From DASPOF01 sp035626155 (lineage in GTDB: Bacteria > Desulfobacterota > Binatia > Binatales > Binataceae), in NCBI GenBank assembly GCA_035626155.1, contig DASPOF010000089.1, forward strand, positions 15,172 through 79,171: a DNA stretch of 64,000 nucleotides, in the 5' to 3' direction. Of this stretch, positions 28,211 through 37,453 are shown in pieces. The notes below the pieces were generated by a model that was not told the DNA's origin, did not search any database, and saw only the letters and a list, made by a program, of their open reading frames with translations. A program made the translations under genes and the position numbers. Numbering within the stretch: position 1 is the stretch's first letter; each line of letters begins with the position of its first letter.

Positions 28211-28858
28211 CTAATCCTGAATCAGCTCCGTATTCCAGTATGCACTATCGACCTGCGAAAGGAACGGCATCCATTCGCGATAGCGCCTGAGGCTGAACAT
28301 GTCGGAGCTGAATGGCGTCCACTCGGGGCGGTGCGGCCTGCGCACCAGCGCCATCGCGGCCTCCTCCGGCGTGCGCCCGCCCTTCCTGCGATTGCACCGG
28401 TGGCACGAGCACACGATGTTTTCCCACGTGGAGGTGCCGCCGCGCGATCGCGGAATCACGTGATCGAGGTTGAGGTCGGTGCGCGGCAGCCGCTTGCCGC
28501 AATACTGGCAGGTGTTGTTGTCGCGCGCGAAGATGTTGAAGCGCGAAAACCGCACGTGGCGCTTCGGAACCCGCTCGTACGCGATCAGCAGCAACACCCG
28601 CGGGACCCGGATGACCCCGCCCACGGTGCCGAGGCGCTCGTGGTGGATTTCGACGGACAGGTCGCGCCAGCTTTGGAAATCGAAGGTCCGGTATTGCTCA
28701 TCGACCGCCCGCGCGATTCCCTGGTAAAGCAGCGCGAAGGCGCGTTTTACCGAGGTGACATGCACCGGCAGGTAAGACCGGTTCAGCACCAGCACCTTGC
28801 TGTTAAGCAGGGCAGAACCCGGGAGCGGAACCGCCGCAACGTCGGCCGCCAAGCTCAT
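28211..28858 (-). CDS. HNH endonuclease family protein
   Basis: The protein has 215 residues from ATG 28858; the frame is open to 28951. The N-terminal half (KVLVLNRSYLPVHVTSVKRAFALLY) is the conserved domain seen in stand-alone bacterial HNH proteins. The HNH core follows: CQYCGKRL, DLNLDHVIPRSRGG, ENIVCSCHRCNRRKGG, giving the zinc-binding CxxC pairs and the catalytic DH. The C-terminal part contains EWMPFLSQVD. Such proteins are very widespread next to housekeeping genes and have no assigned role; a phage or intron origin is not indicated. Confidence 0.85.
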   Translation of the reverse strand: MSLAADVAAVPLPGSALLNSKVLVLNRSYLPVHVTSVKRAFALLYQGIARAVDEQYRTFDFQSWRDLSVEIHHERLGTVGGVIRVPRVLLLIAYERVPKRHVRFSRFNIFARDNNTCQYCGKRLPRTDLNLDHVIPRSRGGTSTWENIVCSCHRCNRRKGGRTPEEAAMALVRRPHRPEWTPFSSDMFSLRRYREWMPFLSQVDSAYWNTELIQD

Positions 28859-29108
28859 CAAGAAAGAGCTAACGGCCCCTGAGGTCCAAGTCAAGGCGGA
28901 CGACCGTGAAATGTTAGTGATTTCGCGAGGTTCCGAGAGCGCCTTGCGCAAGCCGGCTCGCCGCCCGTATGATCACGCGGGAGGTTGCGGGCGTGGCGGT
29001 GACATCGTCTGTCGGCGGTCGGTGGCGCTCAGGGCAATAGCCCGGCTATCCGTAGTGCGGCACGCGATCGTCTGAAAGCGCGATACAACGACTTAGAAGA
29101 CACAGCAA

Positions 29109-30737
29109 GTGAGACGCGAAATTGTAATCAACGCATCCGCGATGGAAGTGCGGGTGGCGCTGCTCGAAGATGGTTCGCTCGCGGAGTTCTACCTTGAGCG
29201 CAACTCGCACCGGAGCCTGGTCGGAAATATCTACAAAGGAAAAGTGACCCGCGTGCTGCCCGGGATGCAGGCGGCGTTCGTCGATATCGGGCTCGAGAAG
29301 GCGGGCTTCCTTCACGTGTCCGATTTCCGCGACCCGCGCGAGGTGCTGAGCTCGGTCGCCGATGTGACCGGCGAAGAGGACGTCGAGACCGACGAGGCCG
29401 GGCCGCCGCCCGCCGCGCCGATTCCAGAAACCGTGCAGGAGGGCGCTGCCGAGACCGCAATCGAACCGTCCGCGCCCGAGGGGCGGCGCCCGCGCCGCCG
29501 CCATCAGCGTCACCGCAGCCGCCTCCCTATCGAGCAGCAGCTCCGGCGCGGGCAGGAGATCATCGTCCAGATCGCCAAGGAGCCGATGGGCACCAAGGGA
29601 GCGCGCCTGACTTCCGCGATTTCGCTCCCCGGGCGATACCTGGTTTGCACGCCGACCAGCGACCATCTGGGCGTATCGCGCCGGATAGCGAGCGCGGAGG
29701 AACGCGCGCGGCTTCGCGACCTGATCACCGAGCTGCGCCCGCCCCAGACCGGATTCATCGTGCGCACCGCGTGCGAGGGATTGAGCCGCCGTGAAATCCA
29801 GCGCGACATCGCGTTCCTTACCAAGCTCTGGTCCTCGATCGTGGCCAAGCAGGAGACCGCTGCGCCCGCCTCGATTCTCTACGGTGAACCCGACGTTGCG
29901 GTGCGCACCGTGCGCGACCTCTTCTCGAGCGAGGTCGAGCGGCTGTGGTGCGACGAGCAGGCCACTTACGGACGAATCGTCCAGTTCGTGCAGACCTACA
30001 TGCCGCGGCTGCGCTCGCGCGTGGTCCTGTACGACGAGCCCGAGCCGATCTTCACCCGCTTCGATATCGACAGCCAGATCGAGCGCGCGCTCGACCGCAA
30101 GGTCTGGCTCAAATCGGGCGGCTACCTGGTCTTCGATCAGGCCGAGGCGCTCACCGCGATCGATGTGAACACCGGCCGCTTTGTCGGCAAGCGCAGCCAG
30201 GACGAGACCATACTCAAGACCAACCTTGAGGCGGTCGATGAGATCGTAAAGCAACTGCGCCTGCGCAACATCGGCGGGATCATCATCGTCGATTTGATCG
30301 ACATGGCCCGCGAGGCCGACCGCAAGCGCGTGAGCGAGGCGCTCGCGGTGGCGCTCAGGCGCGACAAGGCGCGTACCTCCGCGCTCAAAATCTCCGAACT
30401 CGGCCTTGTGCAGATGACGCGCAAGCGCACCCGCGAGAGCCTCGAGGCCTTGCTCACGGAGCAATGCCCGCGATGCCTGGGACGGCGCGTGGTCAAGTCC
30501 GTCCCGACGCTGGCCGCCGAGGTGCTGCGCGGGATTTACCAGGAGGCGAAGCGCCATCCCGGGGGCGAGATGATCATCGTCCGGCTGAACCCCGAAGTCG
30601 CGCGCCATCTCTACGATCACGGCGCGAAAGACCTCGCGAGGCTGGAACAGAAGCTCTCGATGAAAGTCGTATTGCGGTCCAAGGAAGGCATCGAACCCGG
30701 CGCCTTCGAACTCGCGCAGGAACCCGCCGCGGCCTGA
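29109..30737 (+). CDS. rng: Ribonuclease G/E
   Basis: The protein has 542 residues. The catalytic core of RNase E/G is complete: metal ligands Asp352 (in AIDVNTGRFVG) and Asp395 (in IIIVDLIDM), 43 residues apart as in the Escherichia coli enzyme, and the zinc-link CPRC at 453-456. The S1 RNA-binding domain begins near residue 36 (SLVGNIYKGKVTRVLPGMQAAFVDIG) but carries an insertion of about 45 residues that is acidic and Pro-rich then strongly basic (RRPRRRHQRHRSR). The enzyme cleaves single-stranded AU-rich RNA and matures 16S rRNA. The GTG start gives the canonical REIVINA N-terminus. Confidence 0.93.
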   Translation: MRREIVINASAMEVRVALLEDGSLAEFYLERNSHRSLVGNIYKGKVTRVLPGMQAAFVDIGLEKAGFLHVSDFRDPREVLSSVADVTGEEDVETDEAGPPPAAPIPETVQEGAAETAIEPSAPEGRRPRRRHQRHRSRLPIEQQLRRGQEIIVQIAKEPMGTKGARLTSAISLPGRYLVCTPTSDHLGVSRRIASAEERARLRDLITELRPPQTGFIVRTACEGLSRREIQRDIAFLTKLWSSIVAKQETAAPASILYGEPDVAVRTVRDLFSSEVERLWCDEQATYGRIVQFVQTYMPRLRSRVVLYDEPEPIFTRFDIDSQIERALDRKVWLKSGGYLVFDQAEALTAIDVNTGRFVGKRSQDETILKTNLEAVDEIVKQLRLRNIGGIIIVDLIDMAREADRKRVSEALAVALRRDKARTSALKISELGLVQMTRKRTRESLEALLTEQCPRCLGRRVVKSVPTLAAEVLRGIYQEAKRHPGGEMIIVRLNPEVARHLYDHGAKDLARLEQKLSMKVVLRSKEGIEPGAFELAQEPAAA

Positions 30738-30790
30738 AAATCACCGCATCGCCCGTCAAAATCGCGGCCAATCGCCCGTGCAACGGGAGT

Positions 30791-30838
30791 GCTCCGATGC
30801 CGTCGATCGGAGCTTGGCTGACACATGGATGTGTCAGC
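30791..30838. other. Tandem perfect hairpins downstream of rng
   Basis: Two adjacent palindromes lie in the 264-bp gap after rng. The first pairs GCTCCGAT (30791-30798) with ATCGGAGC (30806-30813). The second, three bases later, pairs GCTGACACAT (30817-30826) with ATGTGTCAGC (30829-30838), a 10-bp stem with a 2-base center. A smaller ccatc/gatgg stem follows near 30844-30860. The remainder of the gap to 31001 shows no gene. This could be a structured 3' end, a small RNA, or operator dyads. Confidence 0.5.
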
Positions 30839-31001
30839 GGAGTGCCATCGGCGATGGAAAAATCTCGACTATCGGATGGCCCGCAGGTTGCTTAAGCACA
30901 CAATGTTTTATAGGCCGCGTGACTTCTGACGTTCCGGCACACCTCGGGAACGGGGGACCGGAATGCAGTCGGACGCGGATGTTTGCGTTTGGGATTGACC
31001 C

Positions 31002-31499
31002 GTGGAAAGCCTCGCCAGATCGGTCCTCAAGGTCATCGGCGCGGTGGCCGGTATTGGCGCTCTGGCATTCATTGCGCTGTTCGTCCGGGTGCTGATGGAT
31101 GAGCATGCGCTCGACCGCGAGAGCCGGGAATTCGCGGATCATTCCGCGCTCGCAATCCTCACCGGATGGAAGGAGCAGGCGCTCGTCGATCGGGGGAGCG
31201 ATCAATTCAAGTTGGCGACTCGATCGAACGCCCAGATCGATCGAATGTTCGCGCGATGGCGCCGGCTGGGCGAGCTGGAAAAGTACGACGGCTCGACCGG
31301 GAAAGCCTCGATCCATCTGACCCCCGATGCGAAGGCGGTCGTGACCGCAAGCTATGTGGGCAAGGCGGACTTTCGCCACGGCTCAGCCGAAGTCCGCATC
31401 TCTCTCATCCAGCAGGACGGCGAGTGGCGGATTTTGGGCTTCGGCATCTATCCGGTGGCGGCCACCGCCGATTCGAACGTTCGCCCACCCGACCTTTAG
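31002..31499 (+). CDS. Membrane-anchored hypothetical protein
   Basis: The protein has 165 residues from a GTG start. One N-terminal transmembrane helix (about residues 8-30, LKVIGAVAGIGALAFIALFVRVL) anchors a globular domain of about 130 residues outside or inside the membrane. The C-terminal half contains beta-strands (KASIHLTPDAKAVVTASYVG, then AEVRISLIQQDGEWRILGFGI), reminiscent of NTF2-like or DUF4019-type small periplasmic domains. I cannot assign a family with confidence. It converges with the ParB-like gene. Confidence 0.6.
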   Translation: MESLARSVLKVIGAVAGIGALAFIALFVRVLMDEHALDRESREFADHSALAILTGWKEQALVDRGSDQFKLATRSNAQIDRMFARWRRLGELEKYDGSTGKASIHLTPDAKAVVTASYVGKADFRHGSAEVRISLIQQDGEWRILGFGIYPVAATADSNVRPPDL

Positions 31500-31539
31500 C
31501 CGCGGCGGGAATCGCGCCGGTCCTCCCGCGCGCCGACGG

Positions 31540-32457
31540 TCAGCTCGGCTCGGCCGCGGATGCGGCGGCGACCTGGGCCGCAGCCTGAATCTGGCCGAAG
31601 TGGATCTTGCCGAGGTCGAACTCCTCGAGCGCCTTGATTAGCGAGTTCAGCGCGGTCTTGCAGGGCGGGAGGGTCTTGCGCGCTCGCGAAAGCGGATTGC
31701 ATCGCGCGACGATGAAATTCTTGAGATACGGGTGGACCAGTCCGCGCTTGCGTCCGCGCACAACCAGGTCCGCCAGGATTTTGTCGGCGCGCTCGACTTG
31801 CCCGGCGCGCTCGTCGCGCTCCTCGAACGCATCCTTGAGCGGCTTGGCGAGGAACGTATCGACGCGGCTCAGAATCGGCGCGTAGGCGCCGCCCGAGAAC
31901 TTCGGCGTGCGATCGTAAGAGATCCCGAGCGTGATGAAGTGGGCGCGCTCGAACTCGAATGCGAAATCCTTCTCCGGCGAGCGCGGATGCTCCTCCGCCC
32001 GCGCGCGGTACATCCTGATCACCTCCAGCGACTTGTCCCTGAGGTTGTGCGCCTTCTCGGTGTTGAGCGCGAGAATCTGGAAGGCGACCTCTGATTCCGG
32101 AATCACGATCGCGGGGATCGTCTTCGCGCCCGCCTTGGCGGCCGCGGCGCGGCGATGGTTCCCGTTGGGAGTCCAGTAGATGTCGCCCGCGCGCACGGCG
32201 ACGATCGGCTCGGTGTAGCGGTCGAGCTTCTTCATCACCTCGACCATGCGCTTCAAGTGCGCGGGCGAAAGGTCGCGCTGATAAGGCGTGGGCTGCACCT
32301 TCGCGAGCGGCAGCAGCGCGAAGACGTGCCAGTGGCCGCCCACCGGCTCCTGGAACGCGGCGAGCGCCGCACCGCCATCGATGTCGATCGCCTCGGCAAG
32401 CTGCTGCACCGGCGCAGGAAGTTTCGCATCGTGGGGCGCGATCGCGATATCCGCCAT
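31540..32457 (-). CDS. Orphan ParB/Srx-fold protein
   Basis: The protein has 305 residues. Residues about 50-150 resemble the ParB N-terminal domain: LAKVQPTPYQRDLSPAHLKRM, a PIVAVRAGDIYWTPNGNHRR segment where ParB has the GERR nucleotide-binding motif, and AGAKTIPAIVIPES. The GNHRR form differs from the GERRxRA of segregation ParB, and no ParB helix-turn-helix follows; the C-terminal half is helical and basic. No parA or parS-like cluster is nearby. It is therefore more likely an Srx/ParB-fold protein with a nucleotide-dependent role outside chromosome segregation. The real start is ATG 32457; the open frame upstream shadows the transporter gene. Confidence 0.7.
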   Translation of the reverse strand: MADIAIAPHDAKLPAPVQQLAEAIDIDGGAALAAFQEPVGGHWHVFALLPLAKVQPTPYQRDLSPAHLKRMVEVMKKLDRYTEPIVAVRAGDIYWTPNGNHRRAAAAKAGAKTIPAIVIPESEVAFQILALNTEKAHNLRDKSLEVIRMYRARAEEHPRSPEKDFAFEFERAHFITLGISYDRTPKFSGGAYAPILSRVDTFLAKPLKDAFEERDERAGQVERADKILADLVVRGRKRGLVHPYLKNFIVARCNPLSRARKTLPPCKTALNSLIKALEEFDLGKIHFGQIQAAAQVAAASAAEPS

Positions 32458-32558
32458 ATCAAAGATTTGTAGTGTAACGGCGCGGCTCGCGCCAACCCGT
32501 GCCGATAGCCGCGCGGCCGCGAACTGGCCGGCGCGGGACCGCCGGAGCGCACTGCCGG

Positions 32559-34949
32559 TCAGGACGGCGCAGTGACGGCACGCTGCGCGATGTCGGGGCG
32601 GCGCGATGCGATCACGCGATCCTTCGCGCGGTGGATGAATGCGGGATCGAACACCACGATCAGGACCGGCAGAATCGTCATCGCTCCCAACATCGAGACG
32701 AACATCCACACCGCCAGCAGCAGTCCCATCTCGGCATCGAACCGTATGCTCGACCAGTACCAGAAGAGCACGGACGCAACGAGCGTAAGCGCGGTGAACG
32801 CGACCGCCTTGCCCGACGTGGTAAGCGCCCGGTAGGTCGCATCGTTGAGTTCGTGGCCGAGCGCGAGTTCCTCGATGACGCGGCTTACGATGTAAATTGC
32901 GTAGTCGATTCCAAAGCCGACGCCGACCGTCACCACCGGCAGAGTGTTGATGTTGATGCCGATGTCGCGCGCGCCCATATACGCGTTGACTGCCGCGTTG
33001 GCTAGCGCGAGCGGAAACAGCAGGTACAACCCCGCCATGAACGAGCGGTAGGTGAACAGCACGATCACATAGATCGTCGCGAACGCGAGCACGTTGAGCA
33101 GCAGATCGTTCTTGAGGATCTCCTCGTTGGCGGCTGCCAGTTCTCCGATAATTCCGGCCGCGAGCTTGAATTCGACGCCGTCGACCTTGTGCTCCGGTTC
33201 GGCAAAGAAGCGCCTGGTCCGCGCAACGATCCGCTGCACGTTCTCGCCCTCGCGATCCTTGGAATAGACCGTGATCTGGGTCGCATCCCGGCGCGGCGTG
33301 ATGATGTAGGCGGTCGACAGCGGCGATCCGCCCGCGAGCAGGCCGCCAACCAATTGGCTCGTGCCTTGCCGCGTGGTCGGAAGCACATTCCACTTGGGCT
33401 CGAACTCGCGCAGCGCCGAGGCGCCATTGGCGATCAGGTCGGCGATTGAGAAAGTATGGCCGACCGCCGGATCGCCCTCCATGTAGCGCTGGTATGCATC
33501 CATCACGTGATAGAGCTTGGGATCGTTGATCGCGTCGCGGTTGGATGCCTCGGCGACCACGACGAACTGTTCTATCGCGCCGAATTTGTTCTGTATCGCC
33601 GCCATCGAGCGATTGTACTGCGAGTCGGGCCAGAGGATCGGAGTTGCCGATGACGGGTCGCCGACCTTGAGTCCCGTCCAGCAGGACGCGCAGACAGCGA
33701 TCGCGCCGGCCGCCGCGGCGATCGTGAAGATGCGGCCCGTCTTCGAGAGCATCGGGCCCGCGCTCGCCTCGAGCACCCGCTTGAAGATTCCGTGCTCGCG
33801 CCGCTCGATTACCAGGATTCGCGGCGGCTCGAGATAATAGTAAACGATCGGGTTCAGCAGCAGCTCGCTCACGATGATCGCGGTGATCCAGAACGCGGCG
33901 GTGATCGCAAGGTGCTGCAAAATGACGACCGGCACGAGCAGGATCACGAGCACGCCGAACGCGTCGGCGAGAATCCCCGACAGCGACGGCACGAACAGCT
34001 CGGAGAACGCGGAAAGGATCGCCCGGTTCTTGTTGCGCAACCGGTAATACTCCTCGTAATACCGATCGTGCATCTGCACCGAATGGCTCACCGCCCGCGC
34101 GGTTATCAAAAATGGAATCACGAGCACGAGCGGGTCCAGCGCGAATCCGATCAGGCGGATGAAGCCGAGGCCCCAGATCGCGCAGATCACGCCCGAGATG
34201 GTCGGACGCAGCGCGCCGCGCCAGTCGAGAAAGTAAATGTACAGAAGCGCCCACACCGCGATGACAGTAACGATGAAAATCCGGAACACCTGCGGCGCGA
34301 AGTCGTAAACCCATCCGTAGAGCACCGGCTGGCCGCCGTAATATATCTCCACCGTCGCATCGCGCTCCGGGTCCACCACCGTGCTGCGGATCTCATTGAA
34401 GATGCGGCGGTAGTCGAGCCGCGATTCGAGGAAGCTGCCCTCGACTATCGCCGCCTGGTCATCGAGCGACACGAACCGCCCGAAGACCACGCCCGGATTC
34501 TTGTGGACATTGCTGCGGACCTCGTCGATCTCGCGCTGCGTGGTGGGCACCTTGCCCTCGGGAAAGACGGGAACGTTGAGGATTACTCCGCCGGCCAGCG
34601 GGCGAAAGTAGCTCGCCGTCACCATCGAGCGCACCGACCCGTGCTGGATGCCGTAGACGACGTCCATGTTGCGGGTTATGCGCACGATCTTGGCGAGAAT
34701 CTCGGGCGTGTAGATCGTGCCCTCGCGCGCCTCGATCATGATCGTCACGTTGTTCACGGCGCCGAAGTAGGTGTCGTACTTGTGAGCGATCTGGACGAAG
34801 GGATGGTTCTGCGGGAGCAGGTCGCCGAAGCTTGTGACCTGATGGGTTCTCGCGGCGAAATATCCGAAGAATGCGGTGAGCGCTCCGATCGCGAGCAGCA
34901 CGGCGAACCGCCTGCGCAGGATCCAATCGCCGAATCGATACCAGACCAT
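32559..34949 (-). CDS. MMPL/RND-family transporter
   Basis: The protein has 796 residues with the twofold architecture of MMPL proteins: an N-terminal transmembrane helix (FAVLLAIGALTAFFGYFA), a large periplasmic loop, a block of five to six helices (from VFRIFIVTVIAVWALLYIYF), a second loop, and a second helix block (from VLAFATIYVIVLFTYRSF). It has no TolC-linked adaptor nearby. Family members export lipids, hopanoids or hydrophobic compounds by proton motive force. The start ATG 34949 gives MVWYRFGDWILRRRF. It is 35 bp after the YCF48-like gene and probably co-transcribed. Confidence 0.88.
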   Translation of the reverse strand: MVWYRFGDWILRRRFAVLLAIGALTAFFGYFAARTHQVTSFGDLLPQNHPFVQIAHKYDTYFGAVNNVTIMIEAREGTIYTPEILAKIVRITRNMDVVYGIQHGSVRSMVTASYFRPLAGGVILNVPVFPEGKVPTTQREIDEVRSNVHKNPGVVFGRFVSLDDQAAIVEGSFLESRLDYRRIFNEIRSTVVDPERDATVEIYYGGQPVLYGWVYDFAPQVFRIFIVTVIAVWALLYIYFLDWRGALRPTISGVICAIWGLGFIRLIGFALDPLVLVIPFLITARAVSHSVQMHDRYYEEYYRLRNKNRAILSAFSELFVPSLSGILADAFGVLVILLVPVVILQHLAITAAFWITAIIVSELLLNPIVYYYLEPPRILVIERREHGIFKRVLEASAGPMLSKTGRIFTIAAAAGAIAVCASCWTGLKVGDPSSATPILWPDSQYNRSMAAIQNKFGAIEQFVVVAEASNRDAINDPKLYHVMDAYQRYMEGDPAVGHTFSIADLIANGASALREFEPKWNVLPTTRQGTSQLVGGLLAGGSPLSTAYIITPRRDATQITVYSKDREGENVQRIVARTRRFFAEPEHKVDGVEFKLAAGIIGELAAANEEILKNDLLLNVLAFATIYVIVLFTYRSFMAGLYLLFPLALANAAVNAYMGARDIGININTLPVVTVGVGFGIDYAIYIVSRVIEELALGHELNDATYRALTTSGKAVAFTALTLVASVLFWYWSSIRFDAEMGLLLAVWMFVSMLGAMTILPVLIVVFDPAFIHRAKDRVIASRRPDIAQRAVTAPS

Positions 34950-34984
34950 CCTCGTGCCCGCAGCCGTCCTGCTCGATTCGGCGC

Positions 34985-36124
34985 TCAGCCCTGGCAAAAG
35001 CGCCAGGTCTTGCCGCCATCCTCGGTATAGAGAATCGTTCCGTAGCCGACGATCCATCCGTGCCGATCGTCGAAGAAGCGCACCTGGCTGAGCGGGAATG
35101 GGAGCGCCGGCACGCTTGAGTCGTGCGCCCACGCGCCATTGGGCTGCAACCTGAGCACCGTGCCGGTGAGTCCCGTCGTCATTCCCTGGCCGGTGCCGAA
35201 GAGGTCGATCGAAAAGAGCGGATCGCGCGCAGGAATCTGCGGCGCGCCGGGCATCACGGTATCGGGCGGTCCGCCCGGGCTGTCCGCCTGATGCGCGAAG
35301 GACCAACTCTTGCCGCCATCGATGGTCTGGATGACCCATCCTTCCAGACCGCATGCCGCGCCGTGGAGCGCGTCGCGGAACGACACGCCGAACATCGTCG
35401 GCAACATGAAATCCGCAAAACGCGCGTCCTCATTAGGGCCGAGCGGACGGTGCCATTGCCCGACCAGCGAGCCCTGCTCCTCGTCCCAGGTCCTGCCCCC
35501 ATTGACGGTGCCCCAGACTCGTCCGAGTTCGCCGACCACCCATCCGCGCTGGCTATCGACGAACGCTGTCGAGTAAAGGACCGGCTCCTCGTATGGCAAC
35601 GCGTATTCCTCGATTTCGCGCGGGAATATCCGTTGTAGCTGCCGCTTGAAAAAGCTCTCGCCGCCATCGGTTGTGCTGAGCACCAGCGCGCGGTCCCCGA
35701 CCAGGAACCCGTGGAGGCGATCGGGAAATGAAAGCCCGAAGATAAACAGGTGCGTGCGCGAAGCGAGCCGCTCCCAGGTCTTGCCGCCCTCGCGCGTGCG
35801 CATCACGAGTCCATCCTGGCCGCACAGGAAGCCGTTGCGGTCATCGGTCATCTGGATTCCGAAGATGGCAAGATCGGTACCGATATTGATTCGGGTGAAA
35901 TGAAGGCCGCCATCCTCGGTGAGCAGGAGTTTCCCCCGTGCCCCGCCGATAAACGCTCGCGAGGGTCCTGTCGGCCACACATCGAAGAACTTGTCGGTCA
36001 GCGTGACGTTCCGCTCTGGGAGCGGAGGGACTGGGACCTCGCGATGGCATCCGCACACGGCCAAAGCCGCGGCGATCGCGAGTGCACGGATCCCGCGTAA
36101 GGTGAAAATCTTTCCGAACAACAC
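34985..36124 (-). CDS. YCF48-like beta-propeller protein, putative lipoprotein
   Basis: The protein has 379 residues. The N-terminus is a signal sequence with a cysteine in LAVCGC that may be a lipoprotein site, although the lipobox is not ideal. The rest consists of about seven BNR/YCF48-type blades with repeated DGG..TW motifs (LLTEDGGLHF, TREGGKTWERL, STTDGGESF, TVNGGRTWDEE, QTIDGGKSWSF, YTEDGGKTWRF). GTG 36124 is chosen because AGGA lies 8 bases upstream. Such proteins commonly accompany MMPL transporters in proteobacteria, so it is probably a periplasmic partner of the next gene. Confidence 0.82.
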   Translation of the reverse strand: MLFGKIFTLRGIRALAIAAALAVCGCHREVPVPPLPERNVTLTDKFFDVWPTGPSRAFIGGARGKLLLTEDGGLHFTRINIGTDLAIFGIQMTDDRNGFLCGQDGLVMRTREGGKTWERLASRTHLFIFGLSFPDRLHGFLVGDRALVLSTTDGGESFFKRQLQRIFPREIEEYALPYEEPVLYSTAFVDSQRGWVVGELGRVWGTVNGGRTWDEEQGSLVGQWHRPLGPNEDARFADFMLPTMFGVSFRDALHGAACGLEGWVIQTIDGGKSWSFAHQADSPGGPPDTVMPGAPQIPARDPLFSIDLFGTGQGMTTGLTGTVLRLQPNGAWAHDSSVPALPFPLSQVRFFDDRHGWIVGYGTILYTEDGGKTWRFCQG

Positions 36125-36210
36125 GACTTTGGTCCTGAAGATTTGCCTTATACTCAAGGAAAGCCGCCAGCTTCGCAAGACAAATGATCGCGGCGGGTCC
36201 GCAACGAGGA

Positions 36211-37413
36211 TCAGCCGAGCGCCGCCAGCAGCAGACCGGTCAGATATTCGCCCTCGACGTGGCCGAGAAGCACGGGATGATCGGGGCCCGCTCCCAGATG
36301 CGCGAGCAGGCGCATCATGCGGCCCGCGCGAGTCTGCCCGATTCGGACCGCGCGTATGAAATCCTCTCCGCGCACGTGCGCCGAGCAACTGAAGGTCATA
36401 AGTCGCCCGCCGGGCGCGAGCACTTTCATCGCGAGCGTGTTCAGCTCCGCATAAAGCCGCCCAGCGCGCTCCGCATCGGCGCGGCTTCGGGCGAGCGGCG
36501 GCGGGTCGAGCACGACGAGATCGAAGCGCCGATCGGTCTCTGCCATGTACCGGGCCGCCTCGCCATGGACGAACTCGGCGCCGTCGCGTGAGTGTCCGTT
36601 AAGTTCGAGGTTGCGCCGCGCCCAGTCCAACGCGCGCGCCGACGTATCGATCGCGACCACCTGCGACGCTCCACCCGCCAGCGCCGCCAGCGCGAATCCG
36701 CCGCCATAGCAGTACGCATCGAGCACTCGCGCGCCGCGGGCAAGCTCGCCCGCCCGCGCGTGATTCTCGCGCTGGTCGAGGAACGCGCCGGTCTTCTGGC
36801 CGTGGACGAAATCGACCACGAACTTGATGCCGTTTTCGGTCGCGATTGTCTCCGCGATCGTTTCCCCCGCAAGCACCCCGTCGCGATCGTCGAGGCCCTC
36901 CTGTTTTCGCACTGCGCCGCGGCTGCGTTCGATTATCGCGCGAGGACCGGCCAGCTCGCCGATGGACCCGGCCAACGCCTCGCGCATGCGGTCGGCGCCC
37001 GCAGTGAGCAGTTGCAAGACGATGACATCGCGATAGCGATCGGCCACCACGCCCGGAAGTCCGTCGCCCTCGCCGTTGACGAGGCGATACGCATCGGTGT
37101 CATCGCGGACCAGCGCGCGCCTCAAGGCGAGCGCCGCCTTGAGGCGGCGCTCGATAAGGTCCGCGCCCGGCGCGCCCCACGCGAGCATCCGGACCGCGAT
37201 CGTGGTGTTGGGGTTGTAATAGCCGGCGCCGAGCAGGTCGCCGCCCGCATCGCGCACCTCGACTTGCGTGCCCGGCTCGATGCCGGCGGGCTCGACGCGT
37301 CCGATCGCCTGCGAAAATATCCACGGATTTCCGCCGCGTACTGGGCCATCGCGGCCGGGGCGAAGATAGACCACGCTCATCGGGACATTGCGCTCAGCCG
37401 CCGCCGAACCCAT
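36211..37413 (-). CDS. rlmI: 23S rRNA (cytosine-5)-methyltransferase RlmI-like
   Basis: The protein has 400 residues. An N-terminal PUA domain (about 1-80, PGRDGPVRGGNPWIFSQAIG) precedes a central domain and a Rossmann SAM-binding domain from about 210 (VLDAYCYGGGFALAALAGGA, then DLVVLDPPPLARS). The nucleophilic cysteine lies in LMTFSCSAHV. The enzyme methylates cytosine in 23S rRNA (C1962 in E. coli). ATG 37413 is chosen because AGAGGAA is 5 bases upstream; ATG 37380 is an alternative. It lies 40 bp after moaC on the same strand. Confidence 0.9.
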   Translation of the reverse strand: MGSAAAERNVPMSVVYLRPGRDGPVRGGNPWIFSQAIGRVEPAGIEPGTQVEVRDAGGDLLGAGYYNPNTTIAVRMLAWGAPGADLIERRLKAALALRRALVRDDTDAYRLVNGEGDGLPGVVADRYRDVIVLQLLTAGADRMREALAGSIGELAGPRAIIERSRGAVRKQEGLDDRDGVLAGETIAETIATENGIKFVVDFVHGQKTGAFLDQRENHARAGELARGARVLDAYCYGGGFALAALAGGASQVVAIDTSARALDWARRNLELNGHSRDGAEFVHGEAARYMAETDRRFDLVVLDPPPLARSRADAERAGRLYAELNTLAMKVLAPGGRLMTFSCSAHVRGEDFIRAVRIGQTRAGRMMRLLAHLGAGPDHPVLLGHVEGEYLTGLLLAALG

Positions 37414-37453
37414 CGGTTTCCTCTGATTGCGCGCTCGGCGCGCAGCACCCCGT

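Noticed and set aside
31540..34314. A 924-residue frame joining the ParB-like protein to the transporter region
   Set aside because: Only the first 305 codons from ATG 32457 look like protein; the rest is a shadow of the MMPL gene in another frame.
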